This document shows, in pieces, positions 11,831-23,636 of a stretch of DNA of 64,000 bases (positions are counted from its first letter, which is position 1; every line of letters starts with the position of its first letter). The stretch is from Pisolithus tinctorius. Taxonomy: Eukaryota; Basidiomycota; Agaricomycetes; Boletales; Pisolithaceae. Both the position numbers and the translations under genes were made by a program. The stretch covers positions 186,001 through 250,000 of the forward strand of contig JANFAH010000047.1 in assembly GCA_024663395.1 (NCBI GenBank). Direction: 5' to 3'. The notes beneath the pieces were generated by a model, which searched no databases, had not been told where the DNA came from, and worked only from the letters and a program-made list of their open reading frames with translations.

Positions 11831-13290
11831 CGTTCGCTGCAGCGTTCTCAACGTCCAAGTCGTGATGCTGGTGTATCACTCCCCACTGAAGCCACTGCTT
11901 CAGTTGCCTCGCACGAAATCGTCCCTACACAGGCTTCAGACTATCGTCTAGATCCTACTAAGGCCAAAAGGCAGATTGATCGCATTCCTCATTTTCGCAT
12001 TCTTGTCATGGGCAGAGCAAACGCGGGTAAAACAACTGTTTTACAGCGGGTCTGTAACACTACGGATCAGCCTGAGATCTTCGATGGGAACGGGGAGAAG
12101 GTATGTGGGTGCGTTATGTGCTTCGTATTTGTCAACATGCCATTCTGCCAGGTTGATACTGGGGCGGTGCAGGGTTCACTCGGGGTAAGGCTACCACGTG
12201 AGATTACATGATGCTCACGTCAAACATATGCAGCGTGGCTACCATAACATTGAGGATGAGCTAGTGTTTAAAAGTAACCCGCGCTATGTGTTCCATGACT
12301 CATGTGGATTTGAGGCGGGGAGCGAGGAAGAGTTTGATAAGATGAAAAAATTTGTTACAGATCAAGCAAAGTCCACAAAACTGGAGAAGAGAATACATGC
12401 AATTTGGTAGGGAAATGTATGACTAGTGCTGCTGTGAATCCACTGATGTGGTCTTTTTGATCGATTTAGGTATTGCATTCCTTTGAATGAAAGCCATAGG
12501 ATGGTCATGGCTGCTGAAAGGAAGTTCTTTAATGAGTGTGATTCAGGACGTGGTACGTGTACACAAATATCACATCATATTTAGTGCAAGGATTTAGGAT
12601 ATGCACAGTTCCTGTGATTGTGCTCCTAACAAAGGCAGACACCTTAAATCTTGATGCAGTTCAGGAGCTTATGAAGAGGGGGTTAACTGTAGATGATGCT
12701 ATGAAAGAGGCACCAGAGATAGAAAAACAGTTGCAGAAGGGCTATCTGGAAAAGATCAAAGGGTGGCTGAATGAATTGAAGTTTCCACCTCAAAGCTATG
12801 TGGTGCTCACTGGTAAGTAAGCCTTGAATTAAAAAAACTGCAGATTGGCATGTGTCTCTGTAGGCATGGAACAGGAGAGTGCAGATTGCGAAGAGCTATT
12901 GAAATGCACAGCAAATGCTTTGACAGAGGAAGGGTTGCAAGGACTGCTTATATCATCACAGCAGTCAAACTTGGGACTCTGCATGGAATTTGCCATAATG
13001 AAGTGAGTGGTAAAAATCAACAGTTCTACATGGTGCTGACTATGGAAAGAACAATGAAGAAGATCATGAAGAATGGGGCTGACAAGATTGGACTGGCATC
13101 TGTAGAATATGCCATTTCAACATGGTTCCCATTTGTAAGCAACCAGTATTTTGGGTGAATGAGAGACTAATTAGGTTACAGGAGGTGTGTGAAATTCTGC
13201 AAGAGCAAGTATAACTGATGCTGAAGGTGATTGTTGCTGTTGTGTTTGACTGTGATTGACAGCATGTAAGTTGACTCATTGAAGATAGTG

Positions 13291-13690
13291 GTGGATGCAT
13301 GCTGACATGTTCACTCCCACCATGTTGGACTGGGGTTCATAGTATGTGAGTGGAGTCATGGTAGATGGTGGTGGATGCATGCTGACATGTTCACTCCCAC
13401 CCTGTTGGACTGGGGTTCATAGGGAGTGAGTGGAGTCATGGCAGATGGTGGTGGATGCATGCTGACATGTTCACTCCCACCCCGTCGGACTGGGGTTCAT
13501 AGGGAGTGAGTGGAGTCATGGCAGATGGTGGTGGATGCATGCTGACATGTTCACTCCCACCCTGTTGGACTGGGGTTCATAGGATGTGAGTGGAGTCATG
13601 GCAGATGGTGGTGGGTGCATGCTGACATGTTCACTCCCACCCTGTTGGACTGGGGTTCATAGGATGTTAGTGGAGTCATGTCAGATGGTG
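13291..13690 (+). repeat. 80-bp minisatellite, five units
   Basis: Five head-to-tail units of exactly 80 bp (starts 13291, 13371, 13451, 13531, 13611) with consensus beginning GTGGATGCATGCTGACATG. Units differ by a few substitutions and no indels. Degenerate half-units flank the array on both sides (about 13240-13290 and 13691-13770). It begins ~75 bp after the GTPase stop codon. The remainder up to 13948 shows no gene. Confidence 0.95.
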
Positions 13691-13953
13691 GTGGATGCAT
13701 ACTGATTATATTCACCACCACTTTGCTGTACTTGCATGCATAGAATGTGAGTGATGTTGTGGCAGCATCTGTTGGTGCAAGATATATACTCACAATCCTT
13801 ACTATTTCACTTTTGGCATCTGTATCTTAGAGAGTGAGTGTTGTGGAAATTGCCCATTTTGCATGCTTTTCACAAGGTCTTCTCATTAAATAGATGGTGA
13901 GCTTGATCAGTGCATGTATCTCCACAATATTGTTGACACACTGTGTTAGGATG

Positions 13954-14362
13954 TGTTATGATACGTACCCTTTTTGCTTTTTTATTCCTTTTCTTTCCTT
14001 TTCCTTTTCCATCTTATCTAATCTTCTCATCTTATCTTATCTCTTGGTCTCGATCTGGACTCCAGCCTGGACCTCGCCTCACCTTCGCCTTGCTTCTCCC
14101 TTCTGGTACGTTCCGCTCCACTATGATATCATTATGACATCACCATGATGTCGTGGTCCTCATGTATGCCTCGCCGTTACCTCATGTACCTTAGTATAAG
14201 TACCATCCCTCGATCGCCCAACTAGCTCTAAGCTAGTTCATTTGGGTCTTCGAGTCCTAAAGCTGCCTGCTTCTAAACCATCTCCACTCTTCTCTCTTTC
14301 TTCTTTTCAGTTGGTTCTTGGTGCGAGCCTACAACAAACCCTGTTGTTTAGGTCTCGTCACA
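13954..14362 (+). repeat. E2 5' LTR (409 bp)
   Basis: Begins TGTTATGATACGTACC, ends GGTCTCGTCACA. A TATA-like TAGTATAAGTACC lies at about 14191-14203. It is longer than the 3' LTR through a T/C-rich tract indel near 13970-14010. Confidence 0.95.
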
Positions 14363-14669
14363 CTTGAACTAGCTTCTTATCGTTGTACCCTCGCACCATT
14401 CGTCATCATTCCTCGTTTCCTTTGTGAAGGCTCGTGGGTGTACTCGCCAAGTCCCCCAGCCTCAGAACCAGATCCTAACCTCTTCGTTCCGTACATCCCC
14501 GAGCGTCGTTCGCTCGCTCTGCTCTCTGACCACAACCTCTACTCCCTTCCGCCACCCCCTTCCTACCCCTTCTCTATTGACTCCGTCTTCCCTTGCTCAC
14601 TCCCTGCTGAACCACAGCAACCCCGATACAACCTCCGCCCCTGTCACACCCTAAGACGTCCAGATCGTT

Positions 14670-15728
14670 ATGGAAGGCATCCAGGACCAGCTCACCGAGC
14701 TCCGCAACACCCTCGACGCTCTTCGAGACGAAAACTACAGACTAAGCAACGAGCTAAGAAATGCTCAAGGGACGATTGCGACTATTGAGGATCAGCGTAA
14801 TCAATGGAATGCCCTCCCCGCAGACGTAATCCAGAGGAGGATAGAGGTGATGGCCGACCCGGGTCAGTACGCCAGTGATCGTGCCAAGTTCTCAGAATGG
14901 TGGGTGAAGATGAAGGTATGGGTCGCACAGAATAGGACCGCCTTGCCTACTGCCCAAGATAAGTGTACTGCGGTATGGTCCCGTATGACAGGCCCTGTAG
15001 CTGGAAGGTTCGCTCAGGCCAAGTTTTCACTCGCCATTGTTACTGGAGTATGGCCTGACACGGCCGAGATGATCGAGGACATTGATAGGTTCTTCGCCCC
15101 CCAGACAGACATCGAATGGGCAAAAGCACAGATGCGCACAATGCGCCAAGGGAACTCTCGGTACAAGGAGTTCTATGTGAAGTTCGAGTCCCTGAAGGTC
15201 CAAGGATGTGTAACTGACAAAACCGCCGGCTTCCTTCTGGAAAACGCCGTACACCCCGCCATCGTAAAAGAAGCCCTAAGGAGGGGATATACGCAGGGCA
15301 ACTACCTCCAAATGACAGTTGCCTTCTGAGAAGCTGCCCTCGCTAGGGATCGTTTTAAACTCCTATACAATCACTACCCCGATGAACCCGCCCCCCACTC
15401 CTCATATAACCGCCCTTCGAACTTCCCCCGCTTCACTCCTACCGGTACTCAACCCGGTCGCGGCGCTCCCATGGAAATTGGCGCTGCTCGCTTTCCCCCT
15501 CGCCCCGTTCCCTCCCACATCAAGTGCTTCGACTGTCAGGGGAACCATTACAAACGTGACTGCCCCTGTACCAAAGGGAAGGGTCCTGCTAGACCCAACA
15601 TACGGGAGGTTACGCAAGGAGCACAGGAGACCGCCCTTCGCCAAATGTCGTTTGAAGAAATGCAGGCTTTCTTTTACGACAAACAGATCAGTGAGATGAA
15701 GAACCAGGGAAAAGAGTTCGGCCAGTAG
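14670..15728 (+). pseudogene. E2 gag with one in-frame TGA
   Basis: 352 codons plus stop in one frame. An N-terminal coiled-coil-like stretch (MEGIQDQLTELRNTLDALRD) leads into a retrotransposon Gag core (FSEWWVKMKVWV through about codon 215), then TGA at 15327-15329 (ancestral CGA fits), then a proline-rich linker and a zinc knuckle CFDCQGNHYKRDC. The knuckle has three residues rather than four between the second Cys and the His. It ends TAG at 15726-15728, 15 bases after the pol slippery site. Confidence 0.85.
15707..15713 (+). promoter_or_regulatory. Predicted -1 ribosomal frameshift heptamer G GGA AAA (E2 gag/pol)
   Basis: In the gag frame the codons are CAG GGA AAA GAG, so the heptamer fits X XXY YYZ. 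Slipping back one base enters a frame that is open from 15707 through the protease with no stop, and gag terminates 15 bases downstream. I did not fold the downstream RNA. Confidence 0.65.
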
Positions 15729-17542
15729 AGGATCGGGTCTCCACTGGCTACGTTTATAATAAGTTTTCTGTCTTAGGCGTTGACAATTTCTCTACCGAGC
15801 AGGATATATTTAACTTGGAGACTACTGTACCACCTGAAGAGGCGACCCCAGTGGGCACGGCTGCAGATGTAAAACCATTGGTGCTTAATTCCTCTTGCGA
15901 TAAAAATAAAAACATGCCTATCCAGAAAACAAAAGAAACCCCGAAAATAAGAACAGCAGACCCAAAGGCAGAATTGGAGTTGGAAGTGGTGTTGGAAGGA
16001 CGAGAAAAGAAGTGGAGTGTAAAAGCGTTGGTGGATTCAGGAGCCAACGATACCTTCTTGGACAAGAAATGGGCTGATGAAAATGACGTTCCACTGATCA
16101 AGCTTGGTCGACCCATTGCTGTCCTTAACGTTGATGGAGCCCCTAACGTAGCAGGCAACATCACTCACGTTGCCTCTCTTGTTATGAATTATCAGGGACA
16201 CCGAGAGTCTGTCTGGGCCCAGGTCACTATGCTTGGTACACACCCTCTCATACTTGGCTACACCTGGTTACGAAAACACAACCCGGAGGTGTGTTGGGAA
16301 ACCAAACAGGTGAAGCTGTCCCGTTGCCCCCACGAGTGCCATGATCTCGCCCCAAGGACAAGGGTGGAAAGGTTAGCCGAAGAACAAGAGGCACAGGATA
16401 TGGAGTACCTCTACCCGAAGCTTCGCTCCACTAGGGTCCGGACTGGCACTACTGGAGAACTTGTCCCGAAAGAGTATCACCAGTACCTAAAGGTGTTCTC
16501 GAAGGAAGAGTCAGAAAGGATGCCGCTTCGAAAACCCTGGGATCATGCCATCGACCTCAAGGAAACCTTCACCCCCAAATGCGGTCGCCTCATCCCACTC
16601 TCTGTAGAGGAACAAAAGGAGGTGTCGGACTTCCTTGAGGACCAACTACGTAAGGGTTACATCCACCCCTCGAAATCACCCCAGACCTCCCCTGTCTTCT
16701 TCATTCCAAAGAAGGATGGAAAGAAACGTATGGTTCAAGACTACTGCTACCTCAATGAGCATACAGTCAAGAACGTGTACCCTCTTCCCCTCATTTCTCA
16801 GCTCGTCGATAAACTCAAGGGTTGCAAGCTCTTCACCAAGATGGAGCTCCGTTGGGGATACAACAACATTTGTGTCAAGGAAGGAGATGAATGGAAGGCT
16901 GCCTTTGTTACTCATAAGGGCGCTTACGAACCGCTGGTCATGTACTTCGGCCTCTGCAACTCGCCATCTACCTTCCAAAACATGATGAACGACATCTTTG
17001 GTGATATGGAGGACGTCCTCGTGGTCTATATCGACGATCTGATGATCTTCACGAAGACGGATGATGAAAAGGAGCATGATAGGATAGTCCTGGAGGTGTT
17101 AAGAAGGCTAGAAGAGAACGACCTCTTCGTCAAACCAGAAAAGTGCTTCTTCAAGCAGAAGCAGGTGGAGTTCCTGGGCATGGTGGTTGGAACTGAAGGG
17201 GCCAGCATGGACGAAGGTAAGGTCAAAGCCATAACCGAGTGGCCGGTTCCTACAAAGGTCTGCTTGGTACGAGCCTTCTTGGGTTTGGCAAACTTCTACC
17301 ACCACTTCATCAAGGACTTCGCACAGATCGCTCGTCCCCTCAATGACCTTACCAGAAAAGATCAGCTCTGGACTTGGGGTCCACGAGAACAACAGGCCTT
17401 TGATGCTTTAAAGGTCGCCTTCACTACTGCTCCTGTCCTCGCCTTCCCAGATCAAGACAAAGAGTTCTGCCTAGAAATGGATGCCTCGGACTTTGCCACT
17501 GGAGCCGTACTCTCCGTAAAATGCGATGACAACCTTTGGCGA

Positions 17543-19419
17543 TGTCACACACCAAAGGTGTTGTGGACATGGTTACAGCTGACTCTGCCTAACTCGTTGA
17601 CGAGTTGCGCACAATGCCTGTGCATGCAGATGAAGACTAAAGGCCTCATGCGTAGAAAGACTGTTGGACGTGAACAGTCATCCTTCGCACAAGAACGAGT
17701 CATCAGTGCTAAAGAGAAAAGAGGAAGCGAGTTAAGCGCGCATTAAAAGTTTTTAGCACCTGTGTACGGCATTCCGGTTTTTGTCGTATCTCCGCTGTTT
17801 CCAAAGATATCAACTCGGTTCACATACTCGCTTAAAGTGCTCAGCCCCACGATTCTTCCTTCCAAATTTGGAGAGGATCCTCACACCCTACACGTTTCTA
17901 CAGCACTCCATCCATCAGATGCTCATTTCGCTAAGTCCATCAATCATGGCCACCTCTTCATCAGTCATCTCGCTTGTCTCATTTGCCAGAGACAGTGGCT
18001 ACGTATATCTGCCAGGCATTCCCACCAGCTTCCGTCCTGAGGCCCCCTGGTTCATCCCGTCGTCGTCAGCCCCATCTCATCCCATGCAGCTTGGTCAGCG
18101 TGTTCTCCTTGTCAGTATGACTTCCAGAAGGACGTTCTTTGGTTGCCTCAGGTCTGTCACTCGGTTAGAAAGGTCTTATGTGGTCGTTTCAGTCTCCCCT
18201 CTTGATGAAGCATATGGATCGTTCCTCCCTGCTCCCTGCATCGTCTTTATTCCGATCTCGTCCGTCATTCTTCCCGCATTGCGACAGCTGCAGTATAATC
18301 TACTGTCCTCCAGCCTCCCTGATCGCATTCATGACGAGTATGACATGCATCTTGCCTTCCCACTGCAAGATCCAGCAGAAGACATCCCCCCTTCTCCTCC
18401 TCCTCCATCAGAACCCCATCCATGAAGTTTTTGTTAACTTCACTGAGAGGATGGAAGGGTGGGAGACGCGATCGCGTATGCTCTCATTGCCCCACAGACC
18501 CCCAATGCCCTAGCCCCCTTTGACGCCTGACTCATGCCCTTCAATTCTGGAATTAATACTTCCCTATCTGGAAACACCATCCATCTGTCATGCCATCTTT
18601 GGATCCAGAGATGTCTCTGCCGAGATCTGACTTGCATCGCCACCCCCTGATGTGATATCAGTGCGCTTACTCAGTTTCTGACTCCGTTTGACTCATTCTG
18701 TGATATTTTGACTATCCTTGACTCGTTCATTGCCAATACTTACCAATCCTCCTTGCTTGCTTACTTTTCATTTCTCACTTACTCATCATGATTACTCAGT
18801 CCTTACTCATTACTTACCAAGTGTTTGTGCCTTGTTTGTCACAAGCTGTGCTCCCCCCATAGTATATAAACCCCCATGTACTTAGCTACCCAAAAAAAAA
18901 ACAATCAATCGAGAATCAATCAATCAAGAAGCAATCCAGAAGTCAGCTCAGCTCAGCATATCTCGTCGTCGACAGTTGAGGCTCATTTGGAAGAGTCTAT
19001 CTGTCTTCATTTATATCATTGGTAGTTGAGGCTCCATCAAGGGTCTATCTACCTCTATTCATCATCAGCAGTATCATCAGTGCTTAGTCAGCAACCTCTT
19101 GTTTAGTCATCCTCCCACTCCTGCATAACTCGTCATCGACTTGTGCAAGGAGCACATTTACTTGAAGTCCATTACTTGAAGTGCCTTTCGGCTGAACACC
19201 TTCACTCTGTTCAGCATCCCCTTCTCAATCGGCATTCATTCATCCTCTCCTGCGTAACTCGTCATCGACTTGCGCCAGGAGCACCTCTACTTGAAGTCCC
19301 CCCCCACATTCAGGTTTCTGCCCTCCAGGTTCCGCGGAGGCACACCACCACTCGCTCTACTTTTGTCTTTTGTGTTGGTTTTGGTTGGTTCCCACTGCCT
19401 TTCCACACTTTGACTCACA
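17543..19419 (+). mobile_element. ~1.88-kb LTR-like unit, copy 2 (inserted in E2 RNase H)
   Basis: Same ends as copy 1 (TGTCACACACC...TTGACTCACA). Flanks GCGA (17539-17542) and ACGA (19420-19423) form a 4-bp duplication with one change. TATATAAA at 18863-18870. The insertion lies in the same RNase H region of E2 as copy 1 does in E1, though not at the same codon. An A-run at about 18893-18901 makes it slightly longer. Confidence 0.85.
17946..18425 (+). CDS. Conserved 159-aa protein of the LTR-like unit (copy 2)
   Basis: Same frame, ATG and stop as in copy 1: 480 nt, intact. It differs by substitutions (MATSSSV, SPLDEAYGSF, AFPLQDPAED). Unknown function; the frame is also open upstream to 17781. 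Confidence 0.6.
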   Translation: MATSSSVISLVSFARDSGYVYLPGIPTSFRPEAPWFIPSSSAPSHPMQLGQRVLLVSMTSRRTFFGCLRSVTRLERSYVVVSVSPLDEAYGSFLPAPCIVFIPISSVILPALRQLQYNLLSSSLPDRIHDEYDMHLAFPLQDPAEDIPPSPPPPSEPHP

Positions 19420-21306
19420 ACGACCCGTCGCCTTTTACTCCCATTCCTTGTCCCCTCCCGAATGAAATTACCAGGTCTTTGACAAGGAGATGCTGGCCAT
19501 AATCCGTGCTCTAGAAACGTGGCGGCACTATCTTGAAGCCACCCCCTACCAGTTTGAAATCTGGACTGACCATGCTAACCTCCAGTACTTCATGAAGGCA
19601 CAAAATCTGGATCGTCGTCAGGCACGCTGGGCCCAGTATCTCTCCCGTTTCAACTACAAACTGGTGTACAAGCCCGGCTCTTCGATGACCAAGGCCGATG
19701 CCCTTTCTAGGAGGGAGGATCACGAACCGGAAGGGTCAGATAATCAAGGGGTCACGTTGCTAGATCTCTCCAGGGTGGCAACCACCTTGGTGGTAGGAGA
19801 AGACACTGATCTCGTCGTCACTCTGAAGTCCGCCTCCTCGGTAACACCACGACCAGAGGGCTCCATCCTCAGGGAAGGGTTGTATGTTTACCAGGGAAAG
19901 GTTTATGTCCCACCCGCCGTCAGGATCCACTGTCTTGAAAAGCATCACGACACTCCGCTTGCAGGGCACCCCAGATGGAAGAAGACTCTGGAACTCATCT
20001 CCCACAACTATGTCTGGCCAGGAATGACTGCCACTGTTAGGGACTACGTCTCGGCATGTCACCGTTGTCAAATGGCTAAAAGCTCTAGGGTTCCTCCTGC
20101 AGGAAAACTCCTTCCAAACCCCATCCTGGAACATCCCTGGGCTGACATCTTGGTTGACTTCATGGAGCTACCAGAGGCACAGGGTTTTGACAATGTCATG
20201 GTGGTGGTAGACAGGTTTTCGAAGGAGGTGGTCTTTGCCCCTACTGTCAAGGAGGTAACCTCCCTGCAGATGGCCGGGCTCTTCTGCAACCACATGTGGA
20301 CTCAACATGGTCTACCTTCCTCTGTCATCTCTGATCGTGGTCCCCAGTTTGCCAGTGTGTTCACCGCTGAGCTCTGCAAAATGCTTGGGGTCAAACCCAA
20401 GCTTTCTACTGCCTTCCACCCTCAAACAGATGGTCAGACGGAATGCCTCAACCAGGATCTGCAACAATATCTCCGTCTCTTTGTCAATGACCGACAAGAC
20501 TCCTGGCCTTCCTGGCTCAAGGTTGCCCAGTTCTCCTACAATAATAAGCGGCAGGAGTCTACTGGCCGTAGCCCCTTCTCGGTTACTCGTTCCTACACCC
20601 CCAGGATGGGCATGGAACCTTTCCTTTCCAAGGCAGAGGCAGCCACAGATCACGCCGTTGACCTCGCCAAGGTTCTGGAAGACACAAAGAAGGCTCTGGA
20701 TAAGGCTGCAGAATGTATGAAGGTGTCTGCAGACACGTCTTGTTCTGACGCCCCCTCCTACTCAGTTGGTGACATGGTGTGGCTGGAAACTTCCTGTATC
20801 TCCCTCTCTGGCCGCCCCTCCAGGAAACTTACAGAACGATGGATCGGCCCTTACAAGGTGGTTTCACTCAAACCAAATGCGGTAGAGTTGAAACTTCCCA
20901 AAACACTCAGAATCCATCCAGTTGTTAATGTCTCTCGGGTCAAACCGTACAAGGGACCTCTGGAAGGGCAGACTGTTACTCGTCCTGGGCCGGTGGTAGG
21001 GCACGAAGGCAATGAAGAGTTCGAGGTGGACCACATCACTGACTCTCGCCTGAAGAGGAACAGGCTTGAGTACCTCGTCCATTGGAAGGGGTATCATGAC
21101 GAAGATCGCACTTGGGAACCTGAGTCCGCCTTGAAATCTGCCCCTGGTCCCATCAAGGACTTCCATCGTCGCAATCCCTCTGCCCCTCGAAAACTCCGTG
21201 GCATGGACTCTTCCCTCTTCTCCTCCCTCTTCAGACCCCTGGAGAACTTTACTGACACCGTCCCTACCTTCAATCGCCTGGAAGTCGATTTCTAAGGAGG
21301 GGATAG

Positions 21307-21699
21307 TGTTACGATACGTACCCTTTTTGCTTTTTTTTTCCTTTTTCGTCTTATCTAATCTTCTCATCTTATCTTATCTCTTGGTCTCGATCCGGACTCC
21401 GGCCTGGACCTCGCCTCGCCTTCGCCTTGCTTCTCCCTTCTGGTACGTTCTGCTCCACTATGATATCATTATGACATCACCATGATGTCGTGGTCCTCAT
21501 GTATGCCTCGCCATTACCTCATGTACCTTAGTATAAGTACCATCCCTCAATCGCCCAACTAGCTCTAAGCTAGTTCATTTGGGTCTTTGAGTCCTAAAGC
21601 TGCCTGCTTCTAAACTGTCTCCACTCTTCTCTCTTTCTTCTTTTCGGTTGGTTCTTGGTGCGAGCCTACAACAAACCCTGTTGTTTAGGTCTCGTCACA
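21307..21699 (+). repeat. E2 3' LTR (393 bp)
   Basis: Begins TGTTACGATACGTACC, ends GGTCTCGTCACA, directly followed by GGATG. Many of its differences from the 5' LTR are CG versus TG/CA. Confidence 0.95.
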
Positions 21700-21704
21700 G
21701 GATG

Positions 21705-23636
21705 TAGGTACAGTCTTCCTGTCAGGTCTTCCTTTTTCTTATTGCTTTTCTTGGATCTCTCTCAGCATGTTAGTTGTCATAATCCTCCACAGTCCTGACA
21801 CAGTTTAACCTATTTCCAGGATGTATGGTTTTGTTCCACATCCCACACTCATGTATTGCTGATATGTTTTACAGTTGGTTTGTCACTCTTTTTCCTACTT
21901 TAACATTGGTTCCTGTTTTACCCTTCATTTCTTGTCAGGTGGTTTGTTTCAATTCCTTTCTTTCCCTAGCTGTCTATGATGTGTTGAATTGGTTGGTCTT
22001 AGCAACCCATTGAACAGGGAAGCTATCCCATCTCTATCCCTACATTGTCCATGTCAAGGCAGCCTTCCCTGATGGCACTTGCTGAACATGGCATTGGTAA
22101 ATTATCTCATTTGATGCTGCTTGGATATGAAGCTCATGATTACAGGTTGTGTAATTGTCTTTGAATACTTATTTTTCCAGTTACAGGTCAAGGATAGGGG
22201 TATTGCAAGGAAGGATTTACAGCTGGATCTGACAATGGTCATCCAAAAATATCAGCAATCAGGTGTCCAAAATACTGTTATTGCACAAATTGCAGTGGCC
22301 TTCCAGACACATGGTGAAAGTGTGGATGATTTATGCCCCATGCTTGTGGGTATAGCACAGGCAAACCAGATGTGTAAGAGATATTCTTTACCACAATGAT
22401 GGAAGTCTTATTTGAACTGTCCACAGCCAAGATATTCCTCAAATGAAAAAAAGAGAATTCCAGCTCTTATGCAGTTCACTGTTCTTGGTAAGACCCTCAG
22501 TTTCCATCTGCTAACCAGTATGATGATTTGATTGCAGCATCTCAATGCCTACCAGTGTCTTTTTTGAAATCCCCTATTGCTGTGGAGAATCCTGTGAAAT
22601 TTGGAATCTGCTTGTTATTGTGTACAGCCATGTCCCCCCATATAGTCCTATGCAACCTTCAGATTTGAGACCTGATTTCTTGCCATCAGAAGTTGGGAAT
22701 TCATGCTGCCTTTGTATAACCCCATATAGATTGCTGAAATCTGGCAATTCATCCAACAATCTCCATAGTCCCATATACATTCAAAATCCTGATTGCCATC
22801 ACAATGTCACATTTCTTACAAATGTCTCCAGTGGGATTAACCATTAAATCTCAACAACATCTATGTGCATAGTGTTGTGAGTGGATATTTTCACCATTTA
22901 TGGAGTTATTATTCTAACATGTTTTCAGCAAAGCAACTGTTGATAAAGCCAGAAGGCCAATAAAGTCTATGTATGGTCACAAAGAAGAGTAGCATGTTGG
23001 GGTATGGGACTATTGCTTTTCATCAATTTATATGGCATGTTCAATATCCAATCTCCATTGCAACATGCCTAATGTAAGGTTGTGGGGAGTTACCTCATGC
23101 TTGCATGTGTGAAGTGTACTATATGGTATTCACACTGTTGTAAGATGCACAGATAAACTTATTTACAATATTTTCAGAGCCTTGTATACATACATTGTGT
23201 GTACTGAATGCTGCAACTCTGGGATGAATTTGTACCCGATCTCATTGGTCAAAGTTGTTCACTGTCCTATGTACTTTTATGATGTGCTGGAACCGAATGT
23301 GAATTGTTTGATCATTGCAGCTCGCGCTAGCGGTTACAAACTGACCCATTCCGTCTTGCGGATTGCATTGACTGCTCTAAATGAGTGGAAAATGCGTCTT
23401 GATCGACCAAGCCTTCTTGCTCGTTTCCGATGTGTGTCATTGTAACTCTTTGACCTTCTCCCAAGGACAAAGAAAAAAAAACGCAACAAAAGTTTTAAGT
23501 TATACACCGGTCGATCCTTTCGTCGACCAGAAAATGTAGCATAAAACTGTCTGACCGCTCATGGTCCTCCCTCGATTCCGTTCTGCAACCAGATGAAGAT
23601 ATAATGCGATATTCAACGGCTTCCTACAACACGTCA
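21705..23636. other. Region without a confident gene
   Basis: AT-rich, intron-like sequence. One stretch at about 22181-22399 reads as a plausible exon on the plus strand (VKDRGIARKDLQLDLTMVIQ, with an AG acceptor-like TTTTTCCAG before it), and a short tail frame ends at 23445. I recognise neither and cannot join them into a gene. They may be debris of a host gene broken by E2. Confidence 0.4.

Larger units (their letters stand above)
179..13214 (+). pseudogene. P-loop GTPase gene split by a Ty3/gypsy insertion in exon 1
   Basis: Seen: exons 179-213 joined to 11836-12100, then 12152-12184, 12234-12406, 12470-12552, 12609-12812, 12864-13002, 13050-13134 and 13182-13214, all with GT-AG introns of 47-63 bp. 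Removing the transposon and one CGTTC duplication gives one continuous frame of 350 codons including the stop. The P-loop GRANAGKTT starts at 12010, a switch-like HDSCGFEAG follows in exon 3, and VPVIVLLTKAD (G4, TKAD) is in exon 5. Known: this matches the basidiomycete 'G domain-containing' GTPases, which are usually multi-copy; their cellular role is not established. Inference: E1 destroys the message unless spliced out, so this allele is probably null. The intron phases still fit exactly and no other lesion is visible, so the insertion is probably recent relative to gene decay. Bases 1-178 hold the upstream region and no other gene. Confidence 0.85.
15707..21295 (+). pseudogene. E2 pol, interrupted by an LTR-like unit and one TGA
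   Basis: The frame runs 15707-17542, is interrupted at 17543-19423, and resumes at 19424-21295. Protease: ALVDSGANDTF (about 16030). RT: core with VYIDDLMIF (about 17025). RNase H: LEMDASDFATGAVLS, then after the insertion PVAFYSHSLS, TGA at 19463-19465 (ERNYQ ancestor fits), EIWTDHANL and ADALSR. Integrase: zinc motif (H..H, CHRC, about 19930-20080) and DDE residues (VDFMELP, ISDRGPQF, TDGQTECLNQ). C-terminus: chromodomain EYLVHWKGYHDEDRTWEPE (about 21070). The junction W-R|P-V-A-F-Y is restored exactly when the insertion plus 4 bp is removed. Known: chromodomains of such elements bias integration toward particular chromatin. Confidence 0.9.
13954..21699 (+). mobile_element. E2: full-length chromodomain Ty3/gypsy retrotransposon
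   Basis: LTRs of 409 and 393 bp (TGTTA...CGTCACA) enclose gag and pol, with a perfect 5-bp duplication GGATG at 13949-13953 and 21700-21704. A purine tract AAGGAGGGGATAG precedes the 3' LTR. Gag and pol are in different frames joined by a -1 slippery site. A 1877-bp LTR-like unit sits in the RNase H region. Two in-frame TGA codons and the insertion make it inactive. Confidence 0.95.

Noticed and set aside
13291..13690. CRISPR-like array of regular repeats
   Set aside because: The whole 80-bp unit repeats, with no unique spacers, and the genome is eukaryotic; it is a minisatellite.
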